A stretch of 64,000 nt of DNA from Cornus controversa (Eukaryota > Streptophyta > Magnoliopsida > Cornales > Cornaceae), in assembly GCA_026545225.1 (NCBI GenBank), contig CM048850.1, positions 4,278,001 through 4,342,000 of the forward strand, given 5' to 3'. The position numbers and the translations under genes are program-made. Below are positions 35,303-47,742 of the stretch, piece by piece. Position 1 is the first letter of the stretch; each line of letters begins with the position of its first letter. The notes under the pieces were generated by a model. It was not told the origin of the DNA and did no database searches. It saw nothing but the letters and a program-made list of their open reading frames with translations.

Positions 35303-36763
35303 TGTAAGGACAGCAATAATTTTGACCGGTTCTGGGTGAATTTTGACCGAACTTATTTTTTTTGAATAAGTTAAATTTGGAACAATGTGGATATATTTAC
35401 ATGGAATTAAAGTAATGCCGGAGGATGCGTGTATATATATATATATATATGGATATATATATATATGGGATATATTTATATTAAATTATAAATATATCTA
35501 TTAAGTACCTACATTATTATATATACACATAAAATTATGTATATGTATGGGCATATATATGTACAAGTATATGTGTAATGTATTTACGTATAGGTGTATA
35601 TATGTTAGTGGATTCCCATGTAGTGTATTATGTATATATTATATATGTATTATATACATGTGGCTGTAAGAGAGGTAGAGAAAGATGTTGACCAAAATTA
35701 GAGAGGAGACCCATGTGGGTCAGCCGAGAAGAGAGAAAAAGAAAGAAAAGAAAAGAAAAGGAAAAGAAGAAAAAAGAAAAAAAAAGAAAAGAAAGGAAAA
35801 TAAGAGAGAGAGTGGCTTGTTCTAGGGGGGGTTCTCCTTGGTTGTTTTCGGTGGGGTTGGTGCCGGGAGTGGCTTGTTTGGGGTCCAATTATGTTGGGTT
35901 TTGGGTGACTTTTCTTGGTTGAGTTTGAGGGTGAGAGTCATGGTGGTTTACAGAGGCAACGGGTTCGGTTATGGCTGATCAATGGTGTTTGGTTTCTGTT
36001 GTTTGAGGCTAAGGAGGAGGCTGTGGTGGTGACAGAATGTTTGGGCTGTTGGGTTCTTGGCTGGGTTTTTCATAGCTGGTTTGTGGACTGTTTGGCAGTG
36101 GAAATGGTGTCCTTGTGGTGTCGGCATGGACAGTGGGCTGAAGTTGAGTCTTAAGTTGATTGGGTTAGATTGTGAGTGAACTCAGCAATTGATGTTTGGA
36201 CTCTGTTTGGCAGCAAGATGATGGCTCAGTTATGGGCTATTTTGTCTTGGATTTATAGAGCTTGTGGTGGCTGATTTGTGGATTTTGTTGGTTTGGTTTG
36301 TGGTGGCTTCGGTGGTGATTTTCATGGTTGTTGGCTAGTTATGGGTTGGATTTGGATTGGAAATGGGCTGAAATGAAATTGGGTTGGAATTGGTTTAAGC
36401 TTGGAATGGACTTGATGATGGGTTGGGCTGCCTAGTTAAATAGATTTAGCAATTGAAATTGAATCGGATCAAATTGGGTTTTGAATTGAGCTTGCATTTA
36501 AATGGGACCCTGAATTTGATTTATGGTTTGGGTTGGACCAATCATGAGAATTGGAAAGAAGAAAGTGGATGGTTTGCATGGGCTTTAACACCAAACTGGA
36601 CCAGGATTGACTTTGGACCGCTTGGCAGGCATGGGCTTAGTAAGAGCGGGACTTAAGGCAAGTTGATTCTTGCCTCTATCTCCTATGTATATTTTAAATT
36701 ATGTTGATTAATTTTACGTATGTTCTTAATTTGATCATATGTGACGTTTGTATATATATATAT

Positions 36764-36794
<31 letters not shown>

Positions 36795-38591
36795 GGTGGA
36801 TAGTATATATATATATACGTGGGATGTGAGGATATATATATGTGGGCTTGGAGGGTTAGAGCATTGTTAAATTCAAATACTGATTTGCATTGTTATATGC
36901 ATGTTTAGGGATTGAGCCATATAAAGTATGCTAAATTATATATGTATATTTAGCTAGATGATGCCTTGCATGCATATATGATTCTTATGCTTGAGTTGAG
37001 TATACGTAAATATATATGTGATTATATATTTGATGCAGTAGTAGAAATGCATGTTGGTTGCTCGTAATAAATGCATGATTGGAATGAAAGCATGATTATA
37101 TTTATGCTAATATACGTATACATGTGATTATATGCAAGATGTGACATCTATATATATGTTGTGTATGTGCAAATGTGATTATGAATGATTTTGATGAAAA
37201 GTGTGTTTATTGGTGAAAACATGAAGATGTGGTGTTTATAGATTTATGCATGAGAGATGTGATTTTCCTGAAAATGCATAAGCATGATGATTTTCATGAT
37301 ATGAGTGTGATGACATTGTGACAATCTTGAGGTGAAAGGAAAATGCATTGATTTGACAAAAATGCATTCATGGTGTGGATAAGTGCATGGGTGTGATTAT
37401 ATGCACTATATATATGATTTTGGGGCATGAGTGTGAAATTAAGATAAGGGGAAGGCCCCTAGGGTGAAAGACCCAAAACTTGGCCAAGAGGAGCTGCTCC
37501 CTTCGGGTTAGTAACCCGATAAAGCACAAGTAGAGTTTGGGTGCCGAAGAGACCCTTACTATTGGAGTGATGAGAAAGCCCCCTATGAATTAATTTGGTG
37601 TGAGTTATATACATATGTATTTGCACTTTATGTGAAGCATCATGCATGATTTGAAAATTGTGGATGCTTGGGTAAAAATGCATGAGCATGTGCATTTATG
37701 CATGATTCAATGGATCTTGTTGAGTAGGTGATGTGGTATTTGATTTACATTGTTCATGTAAATGCTTCTATTTATATATGCTTTCTATACATATTGATGT
37801 TGGATGTGTATTGCTCTTAAACATGTTGTAATTGATTTTCATAAGTCATGTGGAGTGGATTTTGTATGTTCATAAGTGCTAGAACTGCCATATGCATTGT
37901 TGGTTCATGTATGCTAGGAGGGGCATGACTTTAAATATCGTGATATATTTAAGTGCATGTATATTTTTGAGAATATGTGAGGATCGACCTGCTGCTGCGA
38001 TGATAGTATGGTTCTACCTACCTTATTGGGCCTTTAAGCTCACCCCCTCCCAAGTTTTGGAGGTGTTGCTGATTACGAAGTCAGTTAGGGGACTCATAGT
38101 ACCGGTTGCAGAGGTAGTAGTTAAATTCTTTAGAATTTAATGTATAACTAGGACATTGGATTGATGTTTCTCATTTGGATTAGATGTATGGAGCGGTTGT
38201 GTTGAGTCAGTTCCTTCAGTTGTATTTTATTCATGTGATATATGTATTTAATACGGACATTCAAGGACTGAGACATGTATTTTTGATTATATTTTATGCA
38301 TGTTGTAGAAATGCTGGGGGGACACGAGCCCAGAAGTGTCCATTTTGATTGTTAGATATAAATGCTAGGGGGACACGTGCCCAGAAGTGTCCATTTAAAT
38401 TGAAAGCAGGTTTAACATGTCAGGAGTTGATTATTTAGAATGGGTCATGCCCAATTTTCATAAAAATAATTGGAAATTGAGATTGTATGATCAGGTGGTG
38501 GTTATAGTGTGAGGTTGAGTAAACGGGTTCGCGACTCGGGGTTCGGGTCGGTCCGGGGGAGTCCCGGCGGTCTGAATTTTGGGGCGCGACA
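35303..38591 (+). mobile_element. Insert J, probable 3.3 kb solo LTR
   Basis: Begins TGTAAGGACAGC and ends GGGGCGCGACA (TGT...ACA), inserted in the gag-pol of F. Flanking five bases are CTCCT (35298-35302) and CTCTT (38592-38596), a probable 5 bp target duplication with one mismatch. No gag, pol or primer-binding site is seen, so a solo LTR is the simplest reading. The terminus and the TTTAAGCTCACCCCCTCCCA block near 38030 are reminiscent of long chromovirus (Tekay/Del) LTRs; that lineage is inferred. It holds a purine run at about 35735-35812 and several TA repeats. Confidence 0.68.
38311..38396 (+). repeat. Tandem GGACAC...GTGTCC unit in J
   Basis: Two units about 51 bp apart (38311-38345 and 38362-38396) each hold GGACACGTGCCCAGAAGTGTCC-type sequence with 6 bp inverted arms (GGACAC/GTGTCC); one copy carries the G-box core CACGTG. 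A related unit lies in L at 52801-52838. Confidence 0.7.
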
Positions 38592-40640
38592 CTCTTTATA
38601 CTAAATTCTTAAAGGACTTGTGCCCTCAAAAAAAGCGTTCTAAAAGTCATGTGCCAAAGAAAATGATGCTGCCACAACAAGTGAGTTCTAGAATTCAGTA
38701 GTGCACTCCTCCTAAGTACAAAGATCCTGGTGCCCCAACTATCTCATGTATCATTAGGGAGCACCATGTTGATAAAGCTCTTTCTGATTTGGGTGTAAGT
38801 GTGAATTTGCTACCCTATTCAGTGTACTTACAATTAGGCTTGGGAGAATTGAAGCCTACCTCAGTGGTGTTGCAATTTGTAGATAGATCAACAAAGCAAC
38901 CCGTGGGATCATTGAAGATGTGCTCATTAAAGTGGACAAGTTTTACTTCCTTGTTGATTTTATTGTACTTGACACTGAGCCAGTTCATAACCGTAAGAGG
39001 CACATTCCAGTGATCCTTGGTCGACCTTTCTTAGCTACTGCTGATGCTTGCATAAATTGTAGGTCGGGGATTATGGATATTTCATTTGGCAAGGTGAAGG
39101 TTAAGCTTAATATTTTCAATGCTGTTGAAAATCCTCCAGATTAGACTGATGTCTTCTCCATAGATGTTGTGGATGCGTATGAGTCTACAGATAAAGTAGA
39201 CATGCAAGAAAAATAGAAGGAAAAGAAGGTGTTGGAAGATTAATTTTCCACCATTGTGGTAAATTCTATATACACTACACCATCCAAATCACTTCGGGGT
39301 AAGCAGTTATTTGGAGTTTCCGATAACTCCAAACCATGGTATGCAGATATCGTGAATTATTTGGTCACGAGAAAAGTGCAACGAGACTGGACCAAGCGAG
39401 AGCGTGATAGATTCTTTTCTAAAGTTCATCATTACTTTTGGGAGGACCCAGAGTTATTTAAATATTGTCCAGATCAGATTATTCGGCGGTGTGTCCCGGA
39501 CCATGAGTGTCAAGATATTCTCAAGTTCTGCCACTCGTTAGCATGTAGAGGCCACTTTAGTGCGAGAAAGACAGCGGCAAAGGTACTTCAATGTGGATTC
39601 TTTTGGCCTTCTCTATTCCATGATGCCTATATTTTTTGTAAATCTTGTGATCGTTGTCAAAGATTGGGTTCAATGTCAAGACGAGATATGATGCCAATGA
39701 GCCCCATTCTAGTGGTTGAAATTTTTTATGTTTGGGGAATTGACTTCACGGGACCCTTTCTGCCCTCTTTTGGCTACGAGTACATTCTGGTCGGTGTGGA
39801 TTATGTCTCTAAATGGGTGGAAGCCATTGCAACTTGAACCAATGACCACAAGGTGGTGATCGAATTTATGCACGAAAACATTCTTAGTCGATTCGGAATT
39901 CCTCGAGCCTTGATCAGTGATGGTGGTTCTCACTTTTGCAATAAATTCTTGAGAGGTTTGCTTGCTAAGTATTCAGTGACACATAAGGTGACAATGTCTT
40001 ACCATCCTCAGACAAGTGGGCAAGTAGAGTTGTCCAATCGAGAAATTAAGCATATTATTGAAAAGACAGTGAGATCGGATAGAAGAGATTGGTCATTACG
40101 ACTAAGTGAGGCACTATAGGCGTATCAGACTGCTTACAAGACCCCTATTGGTATGTCACCATATCGGTTGGTGTATGGGAAAGCATGTCATCTTCCAGTA
40201 GAGATCGAGCACAAGGCACTCTGGGCACTCCAAAAATTCAATTTTGATGCAAAAAGAGCTGGAGAAGAGAGAAAGTTGCAATTGAATGAATTAGAACAAT
40301 TTGTACATGATGCTTATGAAGTTCATGAATTTACAAAGAAAGGACGAAGGCGTTCCATGATCAACATATTTCACGAAAGTCCTTCTTTCTCAGTGATAAA
40401 GTATGGCTCTTCAATTCAAAGCTTCAGTTGTTTCCCGGGAAGTTGCGCTCAAGGTGGGATGGACCATTCTAAGTGATTTCTATTTTTCCTCATGGTGCTG
40501 TGGAAATTCAAAGTTTTCAAGATAATACTTTGATAAAAGTTAATGGGCTGAGGTTAAAGCATTGTGTGGAAGGATTTGCGCCAACAAGAGACGTAGTGTC
40601 CGTCGACTTGACGGATCCCGTTTATTCGACTTAATCCCTT
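38592..40640 (+). pseudogene. pol region of element F
   Basis: Protease region (LGVSVNLLPYSVYLQLGLGE) near 38780-38900, and the integrase HHCC domain (CHSLACRGHFSARKT...CKSCDRC) near 39520-39660. The DDE core (GIDFTGPFLPSFGYEY, SDGGSHF, GQVELSNRE) and the C-terminal GPY-like part run to about 40640. Typical Athila integrase without a chromodomain. Broken. Confidence 0.85.
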
Positions 40641-40878
40641 CGAAGAGTTTATCATCTCCTACGAACATTAAATTGTAGGATTTGTATGTATTTCTACCCT
40701 TTAATTTCTTCACTTTTCTTTAATTTTAATTTTTAGTTTTAATTTTCTTAACTTTTCTTTCAATTCTAGTTACGTTTCGATGTGTTTTCTTTGAGTTTTT
40801 GATGTATAAGTTGCTTCCGGAGGATGCCAAGAGGTATACCAAGGTATTTTGACTCATGACAGGTGAAAAAACAAGCTC

Positions 40879-41114
40879 TCGGTCGACCTTGGGCAATAGA
40901 GACTCTAAAAATACACGTCCCGGTCGACCTTGGGCGATGGAGGGTCAAACAGGCCAACACAAGGGGGATCGATCGCCCATTTAGGGGGGGATCGATCGCC
41001 CCTTGATTTTTTTAAAGGGAACCCACCAGCAGGTGGGCGATCGATCACCCACCCCAAGGGGGATCGATTGCCCAAGCCCAATTGTGGGCTGCCCAAATTT
41101 TTGAGGCCTATAAA
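40879..41114 (+). promoter_or_regulatory. Candidate internal promoter of F (copy G): words plus TATA
   Basis: Two copies of TCGGTCGACCTTGGGC (40879-40936) are followed by four GGGCGATCGATCCCCC-like words (about 40963-41073). TATAAA follows at 41109-41114, 36 bp downstream. Donor-like AAAGTAAGT near 41331 and an acceptor-like AG shortly before the start of the envelope-like frame suggest a leader intron. Confidence 0.65.
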
Positions 41115-41529
41115 GCCCCCCTCTCCTACTTTGATGCTACTACTTGCTTCCTTGACATCTTTGAGCTCCAATTTGACTCCTACTTCAACCGGGAATATAT
41201 TTTATTCAATTGGTGATTCTCAAACAAGTATTTATCATTGATCATCATCAACATCAACATCAACATCAAAACCGGATTGATCATTACTAGTTCTCAAGAA
41301 AACTTTCACTTTTTCAAGTTCTACATCAAAGTAAGTGAAGTTTTTATTTTGCAAAATTGTGCCAATCTTTTTGGGGGCTTTTGAAGAACAAGTTTGGGAG
41401 ATATAATTTGTGTATTGAATTGTTCAATTTGGGGCGGAAAAATTGCCGAAAGAAGAGGTTGAAGGATACACTTTTATTGTGCACGCCAAGTGTTTGATTT
41501 AATTCCTCAACCAAGCTTTTTCTATTTCT

Positions 41530-42722
41530 ATGGCACCAAAGAAAGTAATTCACCAAGGTGCTTCAAGCTCGTGCAATCCTCACCGAGCACGACATGATCC
41601 AACACCCGTTTCCTTAAGATCTCGCCGAGATGGAATTCATGAGAGATGGCATCCAAGAGCCTTGAATTTTGAAACAACGTTTGACATCGCCGAACTATAT
41701 ACTATATTTCCTGAGACACGATGGGGGATTTCTGACATTCATCGTCGTCGGTCGGCTTTAATTTTTGTTCCACTATCTACTACTATCTACCCAAGGCTTG
41801 TTAAGGTCTTTTATCAGAACCTCATGCCAAAACCTAATGAGCAGGATGTGCTTATTTCTTCGGTAGATAAAACACTAGTCCATGGGCTATCCTCATGAAT
41901 GCCCAGATGATTTGACCAACATCTACACTCCTCTACTCGATGATTTGTCGGTGGGTAACTTGGTTGCACGTTTGTGTGCTAACCAATTCTCCGGGCCAAA
42001 GCGGAATGCAGCTTCAAAGTCTTCTATGTCAAATCATTTATGGTTCCTTGATGCTATTTTGTTTAAAAATATATGTCCCATTAGACATAAAACTGAGAGA
42101 TGTCAAGAGTACCTTAGAGCTTTATATGCCATACATTTTGGCCATTGGCTGTCATTCCCACAGATTGTCTGGGGCCAGATTGAAAAGTTCTATTCCAAGG
42201 TTGTGGCCAAGGCACCTAATAGTGCAAGTGACTGGAATTTTTCATTCCATACTATCATTCATCAGTTGCTCATTGCACATGGATATGTAATCAATGAGGA
42301 CGAGCTTGCTTTTTCATGTGATATTCATTATGGCACACATGACTGGAATTTGAGCCGATCTCCATATGCATCAAAGAGTCATAACTAAGCCAGGTGAAGT
42401 GTCTCGATTGGCTCAGGGAGGGGAACTTGTAGATATACCATCACCGGTTGAGGATCCAGATGAGATGGAAGCAGAAGTGGATGTCCATGCACAAGCTGGT
42501 GGACATGATTATCATTATTTAGAGGGGCAGATTGTTGGGTTGACCTCCCAGTTTGGCACCTTACAGACTGAGGTTTCCACACAGTTTGGAGCTATGAGGA
42601 CCGAGATGGCGGATCACTTTCGTGAGACTCGCCAAGATCAACTAGAGATGAGGAGGATGCTCCGTGCATTGATGTGCCAGGCAAACTTGGATTCGGATGC
42701 TCAGTTAGCACCACATCCTTGA
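41530..42722 (+). pseudogene. Envelope-like frame, copy G
   Basis: Starts MAPKKVIHQGASSSCNPHRA. Conserved parts: ERWHPRALNFETTFDIAELY, LVKVFYQNLMPKP, GYPHECPDDL, LWFLDAILFKNICPI and FPQIVWGQIEKF, then an acidic stretch (EDPDEMEAEVDVH) and a heptad region with QFGTLQTEVSTQFGAM. Same family as the D frame but a distinct subfamily with an MAPK start. Broken. Confidence 0.8.
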
Positions 42723-43676
42723 CTGGAAGGTAACTTTCTTTTGTATTTTATTTTATTCTTAGCTTTTATTTCTATTTTTAGTTTTATTTTTCTTTTTGTA
42801 GTTAGATTTTTCTTATAAAAAAAAGTATATATATATATATATATATATATATTTACGATTTTTCTATTTCTTATTTATTTTCTCCCATACTATTTCACTT
42901 GGTCTTTAGGGTATAGTGGATTGTTTTGACAGGTTGTCACTTCCCAGTTTGGGGATGTGCTTGCATTGCCTTAATCTCATTGGGTTACTCTATTTTTTTG
43001 CCACTACTTTGGATTCTTGATAACATCGTTCTTATCCTTCTCTATGCTTTGATTGGTAGTACATTGAGGACAATGTACAGTTTAAGTTTGTGGGTGAGGC
43101 GATGCCTAGTTATGTGCTTTATTGCAATATGGGGAAAATTTTGTGTAAAATTCTTCTTGTTTTAGGATTTTTTTTTTTATTTTCTTAGTTTATTTATTTT
43201 ATTTTCTTTTTGTTTTATTTTTAGATAGAATGTTTTTACATTTTTCAACGGATTAATACCTTATGTAGGTGTGTAACTTGCAATTCTTTAGGACGTTTTA
43301 AATTTTTGGAAACTGTGGTTTAAATTATGTGGTTTTAATCATGGTTTGCATTGATATGACTTGAGGTGATTGATTTTAGTTTCCTCACATGCACAAACAC
43401 ACTAGCATAATCTTGTGGGGGTATAAACTATGATTTTGATTTGTTGAGTTACATATGCTTGATATTAATTAGTATCTCTTGAGAATGAGTACCGATGATG
43501 TGTTTACTTGACTTCAATGAAAAAAAAAAGAAAAAAAAATATTTGATGAATAAGCAAATCAATTTGATCCTTTTCATGAGTAATCGGGCCTCTATGCCTC
43601 AGGAAGCACAGAGTGTTCGCGTCAAAAGTGAAAGGATGAGAAAAAGATGAGCATTGGTTGTCTTGATTTGTAGCCT
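42723..43676 (+). other. 3' noncoding region of copy G with internal polypurine module
   Basis: No supported frame. It contains a TA repeat (about 42825-42851) and the hairpin CATTGAGGACAATG (43062-43075) with a polypurine-like tract (43084-43096). It parallels 46096-47060 of H and is cut at 43676. Confidence 0.7.
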
Positions 43677-43683
43677 AATTTTC

Positions 43684-43983
43684 AAAGAAAAGACGAAGGC
43701 GTTCCATGATCGAAATATCTCATGGAAGTCCTTCTCTCCAGGTGATAAAGTGTGGCTCTTCAATTCAAAGTTTCGGTTGTTTCCCGAAAAATTGTGTTCA
43801 AGGTGGGATGGACTATTCCAAGTGATTTCGATTTTTCCTCACGGTGCTGTGGAAATTCAAAGCTTTCGAGATAATACTTTAATGAAAGTTAATGGTCAAA
43901 GGTTGAAGCATTGTGTAGAAGGATTTGAGCCAAGAAGAGACGTAGAGTCCGTCGACTTGACGAATCCCGTCTATCCGACTTAA
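43684..43983 (+). pseudogene. Integrase C-terminal fragment (H)
   Basis: [20 protein letters not shown], then [16 protein letters not shown] and [19 protein letters not shown], ending LTNPVYPT. Homologous to the end of F pol (about 40336-40636) and D pol (about 14070-14360). Confidence 0.85.
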
Positions 43984-44228
43984 TCCCTTCGGAGAGTTGA
44001 TCGTCTCCTACGGATGTTAAATTGTAGGATTTGTATGTATTTCTATCCTTTAATTTCTTTAGTTTTCTTTGATTTTGATTTTTAGTTTTAATTTTCTTAA
44101 GTTTTCTTTCAATTCTAGTTGCGTTTTAATGTGTTTTCTTTGAGTTTTTGATGTATAAGTTGCTTCCGGAGGATGCCAAGAGGTGTACCAAGGTATTTAG
44201 ACTTAAGACGGGTGAAAAGAACGTGCTC

Positions 44229-44463
44229 TCGGTCGACCTTGGGCCATGAAGACTCCAAAAATACATGTCTCGGTCGACCTTGGGCGATGGGGGCTCAACA
44301 GGAATCATCTGGGGGGATCGATCGCCCATTTGAGGGGGGATCGATCGCCCCCAGAATTTTCCACCAAGGGAGGACTAGCAGGTGAGCGATCGATCGCCCA
44401 CCCCAAGGGGGATCGATCGCCCAAGCTCTTTCATGGGCTGCCCGAATTTTTGAGGCATATAAA
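44229..44463 (+). promoter_or_regulatory. Candidate internal promoter of H: words plus TATA
   Basis: Two TCGGTCGACCTTGGGC words (44229-44285) and four GGGCGATCGATCCCCC-like words (about 44313-44422). TATAAA follows at 44458-44463, again 36 bp downstream. The same word and spacing as copy G. Confidence 0.65.
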
Positions 44464-44872
44464 GGCCACCTCTCCTACCTTGATGCAACTACTTGCTTCC
44501 TTGACATTTTTGAGCTCCAATTTGACACCTACTTCAACCGGAAATTTATTTTCTTCAATAGGTGAATCTCGAACAAGTATTTAACATTGATCATCATCAA
44601 CATCAACATCAAAACCGGATTGATCATTACTAGTCCTCAAGGAAACTCTCACTTTTTTAAGTTCTACATCAAAGTAAGTGAAGTTTTTCTTTGGCAAAAT
44701 TGTGCAATTATTTTTGAGGGATTTTGAAGACCAAGTTTGGGGGATATAATTGATGGATTCAATTGTTCAATTTAGGTGAAAAAAATTTCAAAAAGAAGAG
44801 GTTGAAGGATAAACTTTTATTGTGCACACCAAGTGTTTGATTTAATTTCTCAACCAAACTTTTTCTATTTCT

Positions 44873-46095
44873 ATGGCACCAAAGAGAGCGAGTCACCAAG
44901 GTGCTTCAAGCTCACGAAATACTCGTCGAGTAAGACATGATCCAACACCCGATTCCTCAAGATCTCACCGAGATGGAATTCATGAGAGATGGCATCCAAA
45001 GGCCTTGAATTTTGAAACAACGTTTGACATAGCCGAACTATATGGTATGTTTCCCGAGACATGATGGGGGATTTCTAACATCCGTCGTCGTCGGTCGGAT
45101 TTGATTTTTTTCCACTTTCTATTACTATCTATCCAAGGCTTGTTAAGGTATTTTATCAGAACCTAATGCCAAAGCCTGATGAGCTGGGTGTGCTTATTTC
45201 TTCAGTAGATGGAACATTAGTTCAGGTTGATATATCATCCATTGGTATTGCCATGGGTTATCCTCATCAATGCCTGGATGATTTGACTAATATCTATACT
45301 TCTCTACCCGATGATTTGTCAGTGGGTAATTTGGTTGCACGTTTGTGTGCTAACCAATTTTCTGGGCCAAAGTAGAATGCAGCTTCCAAGTCTTTTATGC
45401 CAAATCATTTATGGTTCCTTGATGCTGTTTTGCTCAAGAATATATGTCCCATTGGACATAAAATCGAGAGACGTCAAGAGTTCCTTAGATCTTTATATGC
45501 CACACATTTTGGGCATTGGCTGTCATTCCCACTAATTGTCTGGGGCTAGATTGAAAAGTTCTATTCCAAAGTTGTGACTAAGGCACCGGACAATGCAAGT
45601 GACTGGGAGTTTCCATTCCTTACTATCATTCATTAGTTGCTTATTGCACAGGGGTATGCAGTCCATGAGGACGAGCTTGCCTTTCCACATGATATTTATT
45701 ATGGTACATATGACTGAAATTTGAACCGATCTCATATGCATCAAAGAGTTATAGCTGCGCCAGGTGAAGTGTCTCGATTGGCCCAGGGAGGGGAACCTGT
45801 AGATATACCACCACCGGTGGAAGATCCAGAGGAGATGGAAGTAGAAGAAGATGAGGTACATGCACAAGCTGGTGGCCCTGATTATCATTATTTAGAAGGG
45901 CAGATTGCTGAGTTGACTGCCCAGTTTGGCACCCTACAGACAGAGGTTTCCACATAGTTTGGAGCTATGAAGACCGAAATAGCGGATCACTTTCGTGATA
46001 CTCGGCAGGATCAACTAGAGATGAGAAAGATGCTGCGTGCACTGATGCGTCAAGCGAACTTGGATCCGGATGCTCAGTCACCACCACGTCCTTGA
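44873..46095 (+). pseudogene. Envelope-like frame, copy H
   Basis: Starts MAPKRASHQGASSSRNTRRV. Same blocks as copy G: ERWHPKALNFETTFDIAELY, GYPHQCLDDLTNIY, a WFLDAVLLKNICPIG segment, an acidic stretch (EDPEEMEVEEDEVH) and a QFGTLQTEVST segment. Broken. Confidence 0.8.
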
Positions 46096-46443
46096 CTGGA
46101 AGGTAACTCTCTTTTGTATTTTATTTTATTTTATTTTCTTAGTTTTTATTTTTATTTTTATTTTTAGTTTTATTTTTCTTTCTATAGTTAGGATTCTTAT
46201 TTTAAAAAATAAGTAAATAAATAAAATCTTTTTTTAGGATTTTTCTATTTTATATTTATTTTCACCCATACTATTTCACTTGATCTTTGGGGTATAGTGG
46301 TTTGTTTTTGATAGGTTGTAACACCCAAGTTTAGGGGTGTGCTTACATTACCTTCATTCTATTGGTGTGCTTTATTTTCTTGGCACTACTCCATGGTCCT
46401 GGTAACATCGTTCTTACTCTTCTCTATGCTTTAATTGGGTGTC

Positions 46444-46478
46444 CATTGAGGACAATGTATAGTTTAAGTTTGGGGGTG
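46444..46478 (+). other. Internal polypurine-tract-like module (H)
   Basis: Hairpin CATTGAGGACAATG (46444-46457), then AAGTTTGGGGGTG (46466-46478), about 1.25 kb before the terminal module. Confidence 0.7.
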
Positions 46479-47705
46479 AGGCGATGCCTTCTTTTTGTGC
46501 TTATTGCATATGGGGGGAAATTTTTATAAAATTATTCTCGTTTTAGGATTTTTGTTTATTTTATTTTCTTAGTTTATTTATTTTATTTTATTTTGTTTTG
46601 TTTTTAGATAGAATGTTTTGACAATATTCAAGGGATTAGTACCTTATGTAGGTGCGTAACTTACAATTTTTAGGTATGTTTTAAATTTTTGGAAACTATA
46701 GTTTAAATTATGTTGTTTTAATCATGGTTTACATTAACATGCTTTGGGGTGATTAGTTTTAGTTTCCTCACAATGCACAAACACACTAGCATAATCTTGT
46801 GAGGTATAAACTTTGGTTTTGAGTTATTGTGTCACATATGCTTAATATTAATTAGTATCTCTTGAGAATGAGTACCGATAATGTGTTTTACTTGACTTCA
46901 ATGAGAAAAAAAAATAAGAAAAAGAATATGTGATGAATAAACAAATCAATTTGATCTCTTTCATGAGTAACCGAGCCTCTATGCCTCAGGAAGCATGGAG
47001 TGTTCGCGTCAAAAGTGAAAGGGTGAGAAAAGATGAGCATTTGTTGTCTTGATTTGTAGCCTTATTGATTCGAGTAATTAGGTTCTTCGGGGTATCTTAA
47101 AGCCTAGTGCCCTAAAGTCATCTGGTTTGGGAGTCACTGACTGAAAGCTTGCTACATGGATCTTTCCGAAAGCTTAATAGATCAAGACATTGCACAACCA
47201 ATAAAGCAATGAAAAAAAAAAGAATGAGAAAAGAAAAAAAAATCATGTATTCATGTTTGGAAGTATGAGTTCAATAAGGGGAGCTAGTGAGTTGAAGGGG
47301 TATGTGCCCTAATATATTCAGAGCTGGGTTTTTGCTACATGAGATGACTGCTAGTTCACTTTACACGAGGGAACTAGAGTTGGTTATTTTGAGATATGTT
47401 GATGTGAGTTATGCATGGGGACCATTGCTTTGAATTATAGAATTTGAAAGTTTGAAATTATTTTTGAATGCAACTTTGTAACTATGTATTGTAATCTTCT
47501 TCTTGAATTAATGTTGAAACAGAATTTTGAATTTTTGTAGGTAACATTTCTGAAAACCCTCACGAGACTATACTCGTCCACTAGGGGAACCTAGGGGTTT
47601 AAAGGCTTATTGCATATGCTAAATGCAATCGTTTCTCCCACGAAAGTGGAGTTGGGTAGTTTAGTTAGTATTTAGTAGTTTTTTATTTTAGTTTTATTTT
47701 ATTCT
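46479..47705 (+). other. 3' noncoding region of H
   Basis: No supported frame. Blocks shared with D and E lie near 46980-47200, including GGTTTGGGAGTCACTGACTG. AT-rich elsewhere. Confidence 0.55.
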
Positions 47706-47742
47706 ATTGCTAAGGGACTAGCAATATGTAAGTTTGGGGGTG
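47706..47742 (+). other. 3' polypurine tract and conserved hairpin (H)
   Basis: Hairpin ATTGCTAAGGGACTAGCAAT (47706-47725), then AGTTTGGGGGTG directly before the LTR. Confidence 0.9.

Larger units (their letters stand above)
29921..43676 (+). mobile_element. Athila element F (plus strand), with inserts F2 and J
   Basis: 5' LTR 29921-33409 (containing a 2 kb insert), tRNA-Asp primer-binding site, gag 33555-35302, insert J 35303-38591, pol fragments to 40640, word cluster with TATA, and an envelope-like frame (G, 41530-42722) with the beginning of the 3' noncoding region. At 43676 it passes directly into the integrase end of a second copy (H). F inserted into E, since the LTR begins inside E's gag. 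Broken, with more than ten breaks. Confidence 0.85.

Noticed and set aside
35713-35922. Lysine/arginine-rich frame in J
   Set aside because: Produced by a purine run; low complexity.
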